Source of the DNA: an uncultured Flavobacteriaceae bacterium | GTDB lineage: Bacteria > Bacteroidota > Bacteroidia > Flavobacteriales > Flavobacteriaceae | Assembly: GCA_905479625.1 (NCBI GenBank) | Contig: CAJQNF010000045.1 | Span: 26,143-90,142, forward strand | DNA length: 64,000 nucleotides | Direction of reading: 5' to 3' | Shown here: positions 17,163-25,601 of the stretch, piece by piece | Layout of the letters: every line of letters starts with the position of its first letter | Position numbering within the stretch: position 1 is the first letter of the stretch | Position numbers and translations under genes: made by a program | The notes under the pieces: model-generated | The model's input: only the letters and a program-made list of their open reading frames with translations | What the model was told of the DNA's origin: nothing | The model's database searches: none

Positions 17163-17912
17163 TTACCAGATTCCCGGAATCATGGCTTTACGGTTTTTGG
17201 GATATTCAGTAAAGGATTTCTTATACCACTTGTGATGGCCAAGTGCCCTTGGAATTAAATTTGCGGCGGTCCATATTAGAAAAGACAGGGCGGGTAAATT
17301 CCAGGCCATGATGACAAAACCGCTCCATTGCATCAATTCTCCAAAAAGATTAGGGCAGGATACGTATTTAAATAAAAAACCAGTAGGAATTTTATAATTT
17401 GTTTCTCCCGGTTTTCTGAGATGGATTAAGATATGATCGCTTTTTTGATTGATTATAAATCCAACTATGAAAAGCACAATTCCCAAAATGAAATTCCATT
17501 GATAAAATGAATCGGGCCCATAAGATTCAAAATGAGCCAGAAAATAACCATTTAGACCGGCATTCATACAATTGAAAAAAATGGCAGATCCAACAATGAT
17601 CAAGGGCATTTTTTTCCCTTTTGTCCTGATTCTAAAAGGATATATAAAGGTTCTGTTCAGGTAATGAAGGAGCCATAAAAGCGATAAAATACTGGCGTAA
17701 AGACTTTGGTCGGAACTCAAATAAAAGTAAAGAATGATAAAAAAGGAGGGTGCTTCCATAATGATCCAGCCAAGCTTGTTGGAAATTTCTGGACCCCAGC
17801 CTTTTTTGACATGTCTTCCGTAAGGAGCAATGACAAATTGCAAGAGTATAAAAGAGGCTACCCCAATAGCAGCCCAAATGATACAGATCAGATTCAGCGT
17901 TTCTAAAGTCAT
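17163..17912 (-). CDS. 3-oxo-5-alpha-steroid 4-dehydrogenase (SRD5A) family membrane reductase
   Basis: This 249-residue protein has about six or seven membrane segments and the complete steroid 5-alpha-reductase C-terminus: YKIPTGFLFKYVSCPN, LFGELMQW, then HHKWYKKSFTEYPKNRKAMI, which forms the NADPH-binding part in this family. Glu53 in IIMEAPSFF and Tyr84 in LLHYLNRTFIYP line up by pattern with the two residues that hold the 3-oxo group in human SRD5A2. Family members reduce the 4,5 double bond of 3-oxo-steroids, or alpha-unsaturated polyprenal/enoyl lipids. The gene overlaps the end of the upstream SDR gene by 4 bp, so translation is coupled. Whether the substrate is a steroid or a prenyl lipid cannot be read from the sequence. 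Confidence 0.88.
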   Translation of the reverse strand: MTLETLNLICIIWAAIGVASFILLQFVIAPYGRHVKKGWGPEISNKLGWIIMEAPSFFIILYFYLSSDQSLYASILSLLWLLHYLNRTFIYPFRIRTKGKKMPLIIVGSAIFFNCMNAGLNGYFLAHFESYGPDSFYQWNFILGIVLFIVGFIINQKSDHILIHLRKPGETNYKIPTGFLFKYVSCPNLFGELMQWSGFVIMAWNLPALSFLIWTAANLIPRALGHHKWYKKSFTEYPKNRKAMIPGIW

Positions 17913-18886
17913 GTCATTTTATTTTCATTAAACCATTCAATAAGGTCCTCCACACTTTTTTGAGTTGCTCGGTTAGTGTGCCCCAGGTCTTTTATCGCCT
18001 TTGAGCAATCCATTCGCTTTGGCGCATATTTTAAGGTGGTTAAACTTTCTTTATTGATTGGCCACCTGAGTTTGAAAAACCAAGTGTATAAGTTAATAAC
18101 AGGCAATAACTTGATCAATACATCAAGTGATAAAACCGATGGTATTTTGTTTGGACATGCTAGTCTGGCAAGCTCTTGTAAACTTATATATTGACCACCT
18201 GTAAGGTAAATGGAACCCTTTTTCCCTTTTGAAATACTATTGATAATGGTTTGCGAAAGATCTCTGACATCAACCATATTATAGCCGCCATCGGTTATAA
18301 AAGAGAGCTTTCCCTTATGTAAATCGAGGATGGTACGGCCAAATCTGGAAGGGCCTGGATCTTGGGGCCCCACAATGGCAGTCGGTCTGATGATAAAAGC
18401 ATCCAAATTGTTCTTTTTGATTGTTTCAAGTACTTGTAGTTCCGCCTGCGCCTTTGTCCAGGCATAATAAAATGTTTTATCTGATCGGTAAGATCGATTT
18501 TCGTCGAAAACCTCATTTTTTATTGGGTCTTCGGTAGCGGTAGATGAACTGATATAAATAAAACGGATGGCTTTATCTAAGCAGACTTTCAATAGGTTTT
18601 GAGTGCCCTTAACATTTACTTCATAGATGGAATCATGAGCCATTTCACCCAATGAAATGGCGCTGGCACAATGAATTATAGCATCACTTTTATCGGTTAA
18701 ACTTGACAAGGCCTTTGGGCTGTTCAGATCGCCTTTTATCCAGGTCAAGCCAGGGTGAATTAAGGGAAAGGAAGAATGCCTGATCAAAGCTTTGACAAGA
18801 TATTCCTGATCAAGCAGGGCTTTGATGAGGTTGATTCCCAAATGTCCTGTTCCTCCGGTTATAGATATAGTTTTTTTAGTTTTCAA
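17909..18886 (-). CDS. extended SDR, 3-beta-HSD/dihydroflavonol-reductase-like
   Basis: This 325-residue NAD(P)-dependent oxidoreductase has TGGTGHLG (residues 10-17) for the nucleotide, IHCASA, NVKGT, a catalytic Ser in YISSSTATED (about 111-120) and the active-site pair Y141/K145 in YYAWTKAQAE. The extended C-terminal part and the sequence IIRPTAIVGPQDPGPSRFG are typical of 3-beta-hydroxysteroid dehydrogenase, dihydroflavonol reductase and hopanoid-associated epimerase relatives. It is translationally coupled to the 5-alpha-reductase-family gene and begins 27 bp after the GT39 gene. A role in oxidising the 3-hydroxyl of a steroid, or a prenol to a prenal, ahead of the partner reductase is inference from this coupling. 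Confidence 0.85.
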   Translation of the reverse strand: MKTKKTISITGGTGHLGINLIKALLDQEYLVKALIRHSSFPLIHPGLTWIKGDLNSPKALSSLTDKSDAIIHCASAISLGEMAHDSIYEVNVKGTQNLLKVCLDKAIRFIYISSSTATEDPIKNEVFDENRSYRSDKTFYYAWTKAQAELQVLETIKKNNLDAFIIRPTAIVGPQDPGPSRFGRTILDLHKGKLSFITDGGYNMVDVRDLSQTIINSISKGKKGSIYLTGGQYISLQELARLACPNKIPSVLSLDVLIKLLPVINLYTWFFKLRWPINKESLTTLKYAPKRMDCSKAIKDLGHTNRATQKSVEDLIEWFNENKMT

Positions 18887-18913
18887 TAATAGTTTTTCAT
18901 TTGAATATTACCC

Positions 18914-20449
18914 TCAATTCTTTTTAGGGAATTTTTTATTGTCAATTTCTTCTTTTAAGAGTGCATTGATATCTTTTTTCGCACCCTTAAGAAGGTATAC
19001 ACGTGTGCCTTTATCTCTGGCGTATTCATTTTCAACTTCTCCGATCAGTGAGATCGAATCAAATAATGGGGCCTCTCTTTTGCGTTCCGGATCGTCATCC
19101 CATGGACCTTGCACAAGAATAACGTTTTCAATGATCATTTGATCCAAAGGATACCAGTTTATATAATCCGCGTCTAAAGTTAGTGCCTCCGTATATGTTT
19201 GATTTGCATAAAAATTGATGGCACCTGCCATGCCATAACCATCACAATGAATCAATGTAGTGGATTTATCTGAGACATTCTCAAAAGCTTTGTCTACTAA
19301 GGCCCCGAGTTCATTCCACCCTTGCATGTCAGCAAAATCCTGTGGCAACGCATGTTCCTTCCCGTCTTCCCATTTTAATAAGCCTAAGAAGCGAAATTTC
19401 TCCTGATTTTCAACTATTTTTTGAGGGGATAATACGGGTAAAAATATAGAGAAGATGGGAATTATTACGATGATGGGAATTAACAACAATACAGGGCGCA
19501 AGTATCTTTTTCTGCCTTTGTCAAGAATTTTTTCCAGATAAACTGCTCCAAAGGCTATAAAAGTTGGGTAAAGACCAATGGCATAATAACTTTTTGCCTT
19601 TAGATAAAAATAAGAGAGTATTACAAAAATGAAGGTCCATAAAAGAATGCGAAACTTTTTAAAAGGGTCATACCTGAAAAAAGAGACAAATCCGGCAATC
19701 AGAACAAGATGAGCACCACTAAAAAAAAGTAGCTGATCTATTAGAAAATCCATTCGGTTTACATTGACCAACTGTGTTTTTGATAATGTGTTTAAATGCC
19801 ATATCACTGGGAAATCATTTTGATACTGCCACCAAAGATTGGGAGCAATCAAAATTAACGTAACAGCCAGAACAAAATAAAACTGTTTATTGGCAAAGAG
19901 TTTTCTCTGTTGAGTTAGCAGCATGGCCGGAAACAAACCAAGCACTAAAAAGGAGATATTATATTTATTTAAAAATCCAAAGGCAAAAGCAATCCCGGTA
20001 TACCATAACCATTTATTTTCTTGTGATTGTATAAAACGAATGATGGTAAAAAACATAGTGGTCCAAAGCAGGAATTCAAGTGAATTAGGCTGGTAGAGCG
20101 TATTAATGCGAAGAAGTACGGATAAGATGACACAAAGTGCACTTAGGCTTAGTGCAAATAAATTCCCCCCAAGGGTTTCTGTAATTTTCCATACAACCCA
20201 TACAGTCAAAGCACCGAACAATGCAGGGAAAAATTTAACCCAAAAAACGGTTTTTCCAAGAGCAATGATCAGGTATGAGAGCCAACCGGTAATTGGAGGG
20301 ACCGATATATAACCCCAGGCGATATGATTACCCAGATCAAGATGAAGAAATTCGTCTCTGTGCAATTCATACGCAGGGTTAATGGCGATATACTGTAAAA
20401 TAAATTTTAAAAGGATAAATAATAAAAGGACGAGGGTTTTGTTCTTCAT
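18914..20449 (-). CDS. GT39 (PMT/ArnT-like) membrane glycosyltransferase
   Basis: This 511-residue GT-C enzyme has about ten or more membrane helices followed by a soluble periplasmic C-terminal domain. The first periplasmic loop holds ELHRDEFLHLDLGNH, where the Asp-Glu pair is the usual catalytic site, and GYISVPPITGWLSYL continues the PMT_2 signature. Such enzymes transfer a sugar from a polyprenyl-phosphate donor to a lipid, glycan or protein on the outer face of the inner membrane. The gene is second in a minus-strand run after a lipoprotein and before the SDR/reductase pair, with gaps of only about 27-30 bp. Acceptor unknown. Confidence 0.85.
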   Translation of the reverse strand: MKNKTLVLLLFILLKFILQYIAINPAYELHRDEFLHLDLGNHIAWGYISVPPITGWLSYLIIALGKTVFWVKFFPALFGALTVWVVWKITETLGGNLFALSLSALCVILSVLLRINTLYQPNSLEFLLWTTMFFTIIRFIQSQENKWLWYTGIAFAFGFLNKYNISFLVLGLFPAMLLTQQRKLFANKQFYFVLAVTLILIAPNLWWQYQNDFPVIWHLNTLSKTQLVNVNRMDFLIDQLLFFSGAHLVLIAGFVSFFRYDPFKKFRILLWTFIFVILSYFYLKAKSYYAIGLYPTFIAFGAVYLEKILDKGRKRYLRPVLLLIPIIVIIPIFSIFLPVLSPQKIVENQEKFRFLGLLKWEDGKEHALPQDFADMQGWNELGALVDKAFENVSDKSTTLIHCDGYGMAGAINFYANQTYTEALTLDADYINWYPLDQMIIENVILVQGPWDDDPERKREAPLFDSISLIGEVENEYARDKGTRVYLLKGAKKDINALLKEEIDNKKFPKKN

Positions 20450-20479
20450 TATAACAATTTAAGATTGCGGCTTGAACAA

Positions 20480-21103
20480 TTAAAATTCAAAGGTTTTTGA
20501 CTGATAAAAGGAATCGTCAAACATCACCTGGGCATGTCCGCTTGGTGCATCATAAGGCGCTTTTGGCAATACAGAAGGGTTTGATGGATAAGAGCCATTC
20601 TTAAATGTCAATTCCTTCAAAACACCTGCATCTTTTATTAACAAAACAGACCATCCATTTACTTTTGTACTTTCGATAAAAATTGGAGCCCTGGTTACAG
20701 TGAACTTTGTAATGACTTCGGCATATTTATCCAATAGTAAGAAAGTGCATCCTCCGGACCCACAAAAATAAGAGCCCATAAATCGCACAAAAATTTCTTC
20801 ATTTCCATCATTATTTAGATCGGTTTTGTAGAACTGAAATTTTCTGTCTTTTGGTTCCAGAAAAGATAAGTCATCTTTTAAATAATCAAGGGCAAGGAAG
20901 TTTTTCAGGTTGTTTGCCGTTTGTTGATCAGTTGACTGAGGCACAAATTCAGGTGCTCTGTTTACCGGAATTTCTTCTTTAGTAATCGTGTCTGAAGCGG
21001 TCATAACCTCATTTGCATTGTCATTGTTTGTGCTTGATTGCTGAACCTCTCCTTTGCAAGAGAAAAGAAGTAAGCAGAAAAAATAAATAAAAAAAATTTT
21101 CAT
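20480..21103 (-). CDS. hypothetical lipoprotein with a calcium-loop-like DxDxNxDG motif
   Basis: This 207-residue protein starts MKIFFIYFFCLLLFSC, a lipoprotein signal with Cys at 16. A low-complexity Ser/Asn/Thr linker follows. The globular part contains KTDLNNDGNEEIFV, an EF-hand-like calcium loop similar to those in FG-GAP/VCBS proteins, then a Cys pair in FCGSGGCTF that could form a disulfide. I do not recognise a family with a known role. It ends 30 bp before the GT39 gene and is probably the first gene of that transcript. Upstream, TCAACC/GGTTGA (21122-21136) is a short inverted repeat with no known meaning. Confidence 0.7.
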   Translation of the reverse strand: MKIFFIYFFCLLLFSCKGEVQQSSTNNDNANEVMTASDTITKEEIPVNRAPEFVPQSTDQQTANNLKNFLALDYLKDDLSFLEPKDRKFQFYKTDLNNDGNEEIFVRFMGSYFCGSGGCTFLLLDKYAEVITKFTVTRAPIFIESTKVNGWSVLLIKDAGVLKELTFKNGSYPSNPSVLPKAPYDAPSGHAQVMFDDSFYQSKTFEF

Positions 21104-21185
21104 GGAGTTTGGTGTTTGTCGGTCAACCGTGGGTTGAGAGATAACTTATATACTTAATTTAAAAGGGATGTAAATTTAACTAAAG

Positions 21186-21845
21186 CTAAATATAAGCATT
21201 AAGGTAATACCTAGCAAAATCTTGGAAAGAATCAAAACTTTGATCAAAAGACGCACATTGACCGAAGCCATAACTCATAAAAATGAAAGGTACCTCAGCT
21301 TTTTTACTTTGGATCATATCAGAATGAGTATCACCAATGTAAAGTGGTCTTTTTAATTGGTAAGTCGAGATAAGGCTGGAAATGTTTTCGTGTTTGGCTT
21401 TGTAATTTTGACCATGTGAGAAAGAGTCAATGATGAGATGATCAATTCTGGCAAATTTCATGAAATGTTTAATGGTAAATTCCGGACAGTTGCTCACGAT
21501 AAAGAGCTTGTATTTTTTCTGCAATAAGGGAAGGAACTCTGTTACTCCCGGATAGATTTCTCCACCTATATCATTGATCAAATCATATTGAAGCTGCACA
21601 ACTTCTTTATAGCGTTGGGCCCTTTCGTTTTCCGAAAATTCAGGGAGAATGATTTCAAGAAACGCACCCTCTTCCAAACCCATTAAATTGTCCAAATCAG
21701 TTTTGCTTAGGTGTTTGTCAAGACCATGATTCTCAAAATACTTATTCCATGCAAGCGTATAGGTGTTGACAGCATCCCATAGCGTTCCGTCCATGTCAAA
21801 TAGTAACGCATCAGGGTTTTTTTTATGGTCTTCTTCCGTTTTCAA
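21186..21845 (-). CDS. HAD family phosphatase (subfamily IA)
   Basis: This 219-residue hydrolase has LLFDMDGTLWDA (about residues 14-25) with the nucleophile Asp17 and acid/base Asp19, a helical cap, FIVSNCPEF as motif II, and YIGDTHSDMIQSKKA as motif IV with the metal-binding Asp. The overall form is that of phosphoglycolate phosphatase and beta-phosphoglucomutase relatives, so it dephosphorylates a small metabolite. It begins 9 bp after the LpxD gene ends and is probably in that transcript. The substrate is not predictable. Confidence 0.85.
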   Translation of the reverse strand: MKTEEDHKKNPDALLFDMDGTLWDAVNTYTLAWNKYFENHGLDKHLSKTDLDNLMGLEEGAFLEIILPEFSENERAQRYKEVVQLQYDLINDIGGEIYPGVTEFLPLLQKKYKLFIVSNCPEFTIKHFMKFARIDHLIIDSFSHGQNYKAKHENISSLISTYQLKRPLYIGDTHSDMIQSKKAEVPFIFMSYGFGQCASFDQSFDSFQDFARYYLNAYI

Positions 21846-21854
21846 GCCTCGATC

Positions 21855-22868
21855 TTATAGTCCTTTCTTTCCCAATCTTCTTAGGGCAGCCCATTGTCTC
21901 AGAGTTTCCTTGGCTTCGATAGCCGGATAGCCCAAAATAGTTTTTCCGTCAGCAATATCATTCATTACGCCTGATCGGCCACCAATTGTAACCCCATTTC
22001 CAATTGTGATATGATCTTTAATTGCCGCTTGACCTGCCATGATAACCCCATCACCCAAGGTAACGGATCCCGAGATTCCACATAATGCAGCAATCATGCA
22101 TGCGCGTCCAATTATACAGTTATGCGCAATTTGCACAAGATTATCAATTTTGGTCCCATCACCAATTGTGGTTGAACTGAATTTTCCTCGATCAATACAT
22201 GAACCAGAGCCTATTTCAACTTGGTTTCCAACCACTACGTTTCCAATATGTACAATTTTAATGATGCCTCTACCATCCGGACTAGGACGGTAACCAAAGC
22301 CGTCTGAACCTATGCTCACATTGGCATGAAGAATACAATAATGACCAATAATACATCTTTCTGCAACCACTGTCCCTGCTTTAATGATCGTATGACTTTC
22401 AACTTCTGCCTCATCTAAAATCGTTACATTGGGATAAATCGTTACATTTTTCCCAATTTTTACATTTGGACCTATATATGAATTTGCCCCAATAGTAACC
22501 CCTTCACTCAGCAAAGCGGATTCGTCTACAATAGCTGACGGGTGGATGCCTTGATGCAGTTTAACAGGAGATGGCGTAAATAAATCGAGCAATTGGGCCA
22601 TGGCCAGATCTGCATTGTCCACTTCAATAAATGCCTTATTAAGCCCGGGATTGGTCAATTTTAAAGAACGATCAACAATGGCTGCTGAAGCATTCGATTT
22701 TTCCCAAAGTGCAATATATTTTTTATGACCTATAAAGGTGATAGAACTCTCTTTTGCCGATTCTATTTGTTCAGGCTCTGATATCAATTGATCAGTATGC
22801 CCTACCAGATTACCCTTTAAAAGCTCAGAAAGCTCCTCAATGGCATATGATTTTGATACTTTTTTCAT
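21855..22868 (-). CDS. lpxD: UDP-3-O-acylglucosamine N-acyltransferase, LpxD-like
   Basis: LpxD adds the N-linked 3-hydroxyacyl chain in lipid A synthesis. The protein, about 337 residues from the ATG at 22868, has an N-terminal uridine-binding region ([14 protein letters not shown]) followed by a left-handed beta-helix of hexapeptide repeats ([20 protein letters not shown]). [12 protein letters not shown] holds the catalytic His. [15 protein letters not shown] is the typical LpxD insertion. The track start at 22895 adds nine residues that precede the usual start, so I use [10 protein letters not shown]. The gene is away from the usual lpxC/fabZ-lpxA cluster and lies between GNAT and HAD genes. 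It could be a second LpxD paralogue acting on another sugar nucleotide. Confidence 0.82.
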   Translation of the reverse strand: MKKVSKSYAIEELSELLKGNLVGHTDQLISEPEQIESAKESSITFIGHKKYIALWEKSNASAAIVDRSLKLTNPGLNKAFIEVDNADLAMAQLLDLFTPSPVKLHQGIHPSAIVDESALLSEGVTIGANSYIGPNVKIGKNVTIYPNVTILDEAEVESHTIIKAGTVVAERCIIGHYCILHANVSIGSDGFGYRPSPDGRGIIKIVHIGNVVVGNQVEIGSGSCIDRGKFSSTTIGDGTKIDNLVQIAHNCIIGRACMIAALCGISGSVTLGDGVIMAGQAAIKDHITIGNGVTIGGRSGVMNDIADGKTILGYPAIEAKETLRQWAALRRLGKKGL

Positions 22869-22903
22869 GTTTGAAAGATAAGAATTTATTCGCATGCACT
22901 ATT

Positions 22904-23425
22904 TTAAGTCAATAACATTTCATATAAATTATTGACTGCATAATTAGTAGTTTTTTTGCCGACATTGACAAAGCCATAACTCTCATAATATTCACATAAG
23001 CGCTGGTTAGAGCCATCACAATCCAATCTAAATTTTTCAATTTTATCTTGTTTCAGCTGGTCTATGATTTTGAGGATTACCGCCTGACCAATTCCTTGTC
23101 CGCTATATAAAGGTGGTACAACCAACGAATGAACGTATCTTGTATTTTTTTCTGTTCCTTTTTTACCCCAGTACAAAGTGTCCTTTTCAAGAAGCCGGAA
23201 CATGGCTATTTTATTTCCTGACTGGTCATAAACAAAAAAGAATTCTCCATTGTCAAATCCCTCTTTTACCCAGGTTATTTTTTCCTCAGGGGGGTCAACC
23301 CAATAACTCCATTGACTTACCTGTTTTTCGCTAAGTGACATACTAGCCATTTTAAAAAAATGGAGTGCTTCTTCCAGTTCACTATTTTGGGCTTGAATGA
23401 ATGTGATTTCCTTATCCTGAATCAA
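22904..23425 (-). CDS. GNAT family N-acetyltransferase
   Basis: This 173-residue protein has the GNAT acetyl-CoA site: VHSLVVPPLYSGQGIGQAVI (about residues 95-114), where GQGIGQ is the pyrophosphate-binding loop, followed by FRLDCDGSNQRLCEYYESYGF, the usual C-terminal motif. The substrate (amine of a small molecule or protein) is unknown. The stop lies just upstream of the LpxD ATG, so it may be the first gene of a GNAT-lpxD-HAD transcript. Confidence 0.82.
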   Translation of the reverse strand: MIQDKEITFIQAQNSELEEALHFFKMASMSLSEKQVSQWSYWVDPPEEKITWVKEGFDNGEFFFVYDQSGNKIAMFRLLEKDTLYWGKKGTEKNTRYVHSLVVPPLYSGQGIGQAVILKIIDQLKQDKIEKFRLDCDGSNQRLCEYYESYGFVNVGKKTTNYAVNNLYEMLLT

Positions 23426-23525
23426 ATGAGGTATATTTTTTATGATCGATTAAAAATTCGTTGTGGGTCATTTTATAAATGACTTGATGTCAACGAATGT
23501 ACAAATTAAAGTAAAATAATGATGA

Positions 23526-24740
23526 TCAGGGAGCGTCGAGAACGCACTTTACACCTTCCCGGTCCATTTCCACAATACATTCATTACATCGGTTGCACAA
23601 GCTTTTTAAAATGCGACCTTCTTTGATTTTATTGAGAAATTCAGGATCGTGAATCAGGGGCCTTGCTAGTGCGATAAAATTGAATCCTGCAGTTAAAATT
23701 TTTAAGATTCCTTCTTTCGAATCTACACCTCCTAAATAAACAAGATCTAAGGAAACAGCCTGCCTAACTTTTATGGCCTGCTCAAGAAAAAAATTCGGAG
23801 CGAAAGCATATTTCTTTATAATAAGTGGACCGAATAGGGACATCGTAATTTTTTCCGCCCATGAAGAACCGTTTTGAATCATTCCCTTTAAAGGGATGTT
23901 TCCCCGCATCATATAGAAAGGTGATTTACTCGTGAATCCCCCGCTTAGAACAATTGCGGCGCAACCAATACTTTCAAGTTTTTTTGACACGTATATGCAA
24001 TCTTCGAGTGAAAAGCCCCCCTTTACTCCATCGTCAAGATTTAACTTTACAAGTACAGGAAATTCCGGTCCTAATGCTGAAATGACTCTTCTTACGACCT
24101 CTAGCGGAAAACGACTTCGGTTAGCCATACTACCGCCATATGCATCGGTTCTTTTATTGGTCAAAGGGCTTAGGAACTGACTTAACAGATATCCATGGCC
24201 CATATGGATCTCCAGGGCATCAAAGCCAATAGTTTGCAGTGCGAGAGAGGTTTTGACAAAATCCGCAATAACTTCTTCCAGATCATTTTCTTGCATGGCA
24301 TGAGAAAAGCCTAAACCGGAGAGAAAGCCATATGCGTTAAAAAGCTTGCTTGGAGCAAGGATCTTTTTTGCTTTTTTATTTTTTGAAAAATAACCACAAT
24401 GTGTTAATTGGATGGACACTTTTCCTCTCGCAGCATGAACTTCTTGAACCAATATTTTGAGGGCTTTCAGGCTGTCGGCATTGATATACATTTGATCTTC
24501 AAAAGTTCTTGCGTCAGCTGATACCGCTCCATAGGATATAGTAGTCAAACCAACACCTCCTTTTATGAGAGTCACATGATGATCAATTAGGTTTTGGTTT
24601 GGGATCCCTTTATCATACATTCCCTCATAAGTAGCAGATTTGATAAAGCTATTATTCAGCATAAGGGAGGATTCACCAAGTCTTTTTGCTGAGAAAGCAT
24701 TATTTATTGATGATTCATTTTTGAATGGATTTTGATCCAT
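23526..24740 (-). CDS. NADH:flavin oxidoreductase, Old Yellow Enzyme family, with C-terminal Cys cluster
   Basis: This 404-residue FMN protein has the OYE TIM barrel. SIQLTHCGYFSKN and DALEIHMGHGYLLSQFLSPL carry the substrate-binding and FMN-binding motifs, and RTDAYGGSMANRSRF is the family signature. Such enzymes reduce activated C=C bonds with NAD(P)H. The C-terminus SLCNRCNECIVEM plus one more Cys 11 residues later resembles the 4Fe-4S site of the 2,4-dienoyl-CoA reductase/BaiCD subgroup. The second flavodoxin-like half of those enzymes is missing, so the protein ends right after the putative cluster. The gene follows a secreted-protein gene by 14 bp. Confidence 0.85.
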   Translation of the reverse strand: MDQNPFKNESSINNAFSAKRLGESSLMLNNSFIKSATYEGMYDKGIPNQNLIDHHVTLIKGGVGLTTISYGAVSADARTFEDQMYINADSLKALKILVQEVHAARGKVSIQLTHCGYFSKNKKAKKILAPSKLFNAYGFLSGLGFSHAMQENDLEEVIADFVKTSLALQTIGFDALEIHMGHGYLLSQFLSPLTNKRTDAYGGSMANRSRFPLEVVRRVISALGPEFPVLVKLNLDDGVKGGFSLEDCIYVSKKLESIGCAAIVLSGGFTSKSPFYMMRGNIPLKGMIQNGSSWAEKITMSLFGPLIIKKYAFAPNFFLEQAIKVRQAVSLDLVYLGGVDSKEGILKILTAGFNFIALARPLIHDPEFLNKIKEGRILKSLCNRCNECIVEMDREGVKCVLDAP

Positions 24741-24754
24741 ATCTTTATTAAACG

Positions 24755-25552
24755 CTATTCGTTATTCTTCTGTGGTATAATTCTAGGGCTCCAGATTTCA
24801 TAAATAGGAGCTCCTTTAGAGCTCATTCCACTGTGATGCCATTCGTTTTCAATGATTTCATATTGGAAGTTCAATGTAGCGCCGACCCTGCTATTATCTC
24901 TTGAAAAAAATTCTATTTGTTCAGTATAGGTGCCATTTTCTGCAGTATAAGTACCGCCTCCTGTTCCGGAGAATTTTCCCGAGGCAGTGTTAAATGCGAT
25001 CCATTGGAAGCGTGAGGACGATAAAATTTTCATGGTTTTTCGGGCACCCGGAGTTCTACGAGACATTTTCCCATCTCTTTTTCGGCCCGTAATAAGCCAT
25101 GCCCCATTCAAATCGCTTTTTTGACCTTTGTCAATTCTGGTCCAAATCTTGTCGCTTCCTTCAAACTTAATGGTATCACCCTTTAAGTCAAATATCTGCT
25201 CTTTTATTTTGCCAACGACTGTACTGTCAGCAGACGAAAATTCAAGCTTTAATAAAAAAATATTCTTATCAACTGTCCACGATCCTCCGAATGTTCGAAT
25301 AAATTCTCCGGATTCAGCATCATACAATGTTTCGGCTAAATACCCGTCCATAACAATTGTTGTGATCTCTATTTTTTCACCTTTATCATTAGTTTCAGAG
25401 CTAGACCAGGCGCCTTGAAGGGCTTTGGAAATATCAGACTGAACCCCATATAGCTTTGAAGAAGTTTCATTTTCCTTTTGATCATCAGCAGTGAATTCCT
25501 TTGTGATCAAAACAGATAGTACAAGCAGCGGAATAAGAATAAGGTTTTTCAT
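24755..25552 (-). CDS. secreted protein with two lipocalin-like domains
   Basis: This 265-residue protein begins with a hydrophobic signal (MKNLILIPLLVLSVLI). Two similar modules follow. The first (about residues 43-145) starts LQGAWSSSETNDKGEKIE and the second (about 150-260) starts LNGAWLITGRKRDGKM. Both begin with a Gly-Ala-Trp turn and end with a tryptophan strand (KIWTRID, YEIWSPR), suggesting duplicated small beta-barrels of the DUF4488/lipocalin-like kind. No catalytic residues are evident; ligand binding in the periplasm is a guess. It lies 14 bp upstream of the OYE gene, likely in one transcript. Confidence 0.65.
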   Translation of the reverse strand: MKNLILIPLLVLSVLITKEFTADDQKENETSSKLYGVQSDISKALQGAWSSSETNDKGEKIEITTIVMDGYLAETLYDAESGEFIRTFGGSWTVDKNIFLLKLEFSSADSTVVGKIKEQIFDLKGDTIKFEGSDKIWTRIDKGQKSDLNGAWLITGRKRDGKMSRRTPGARKTMKILSSSRFQWIAFNTASGKFSGTGGGTYTAENGTYTEQIEFFSRDNSRVGATLNFQYEIIENEWHHSGMSSKGAPIYEIWSPRIIPQKNNE

Positions 25553-25601
25553 TTTTTATGAATCAGGTTGAACTAATTTTTATAAATCATTTTTCGAAAA
25601 T

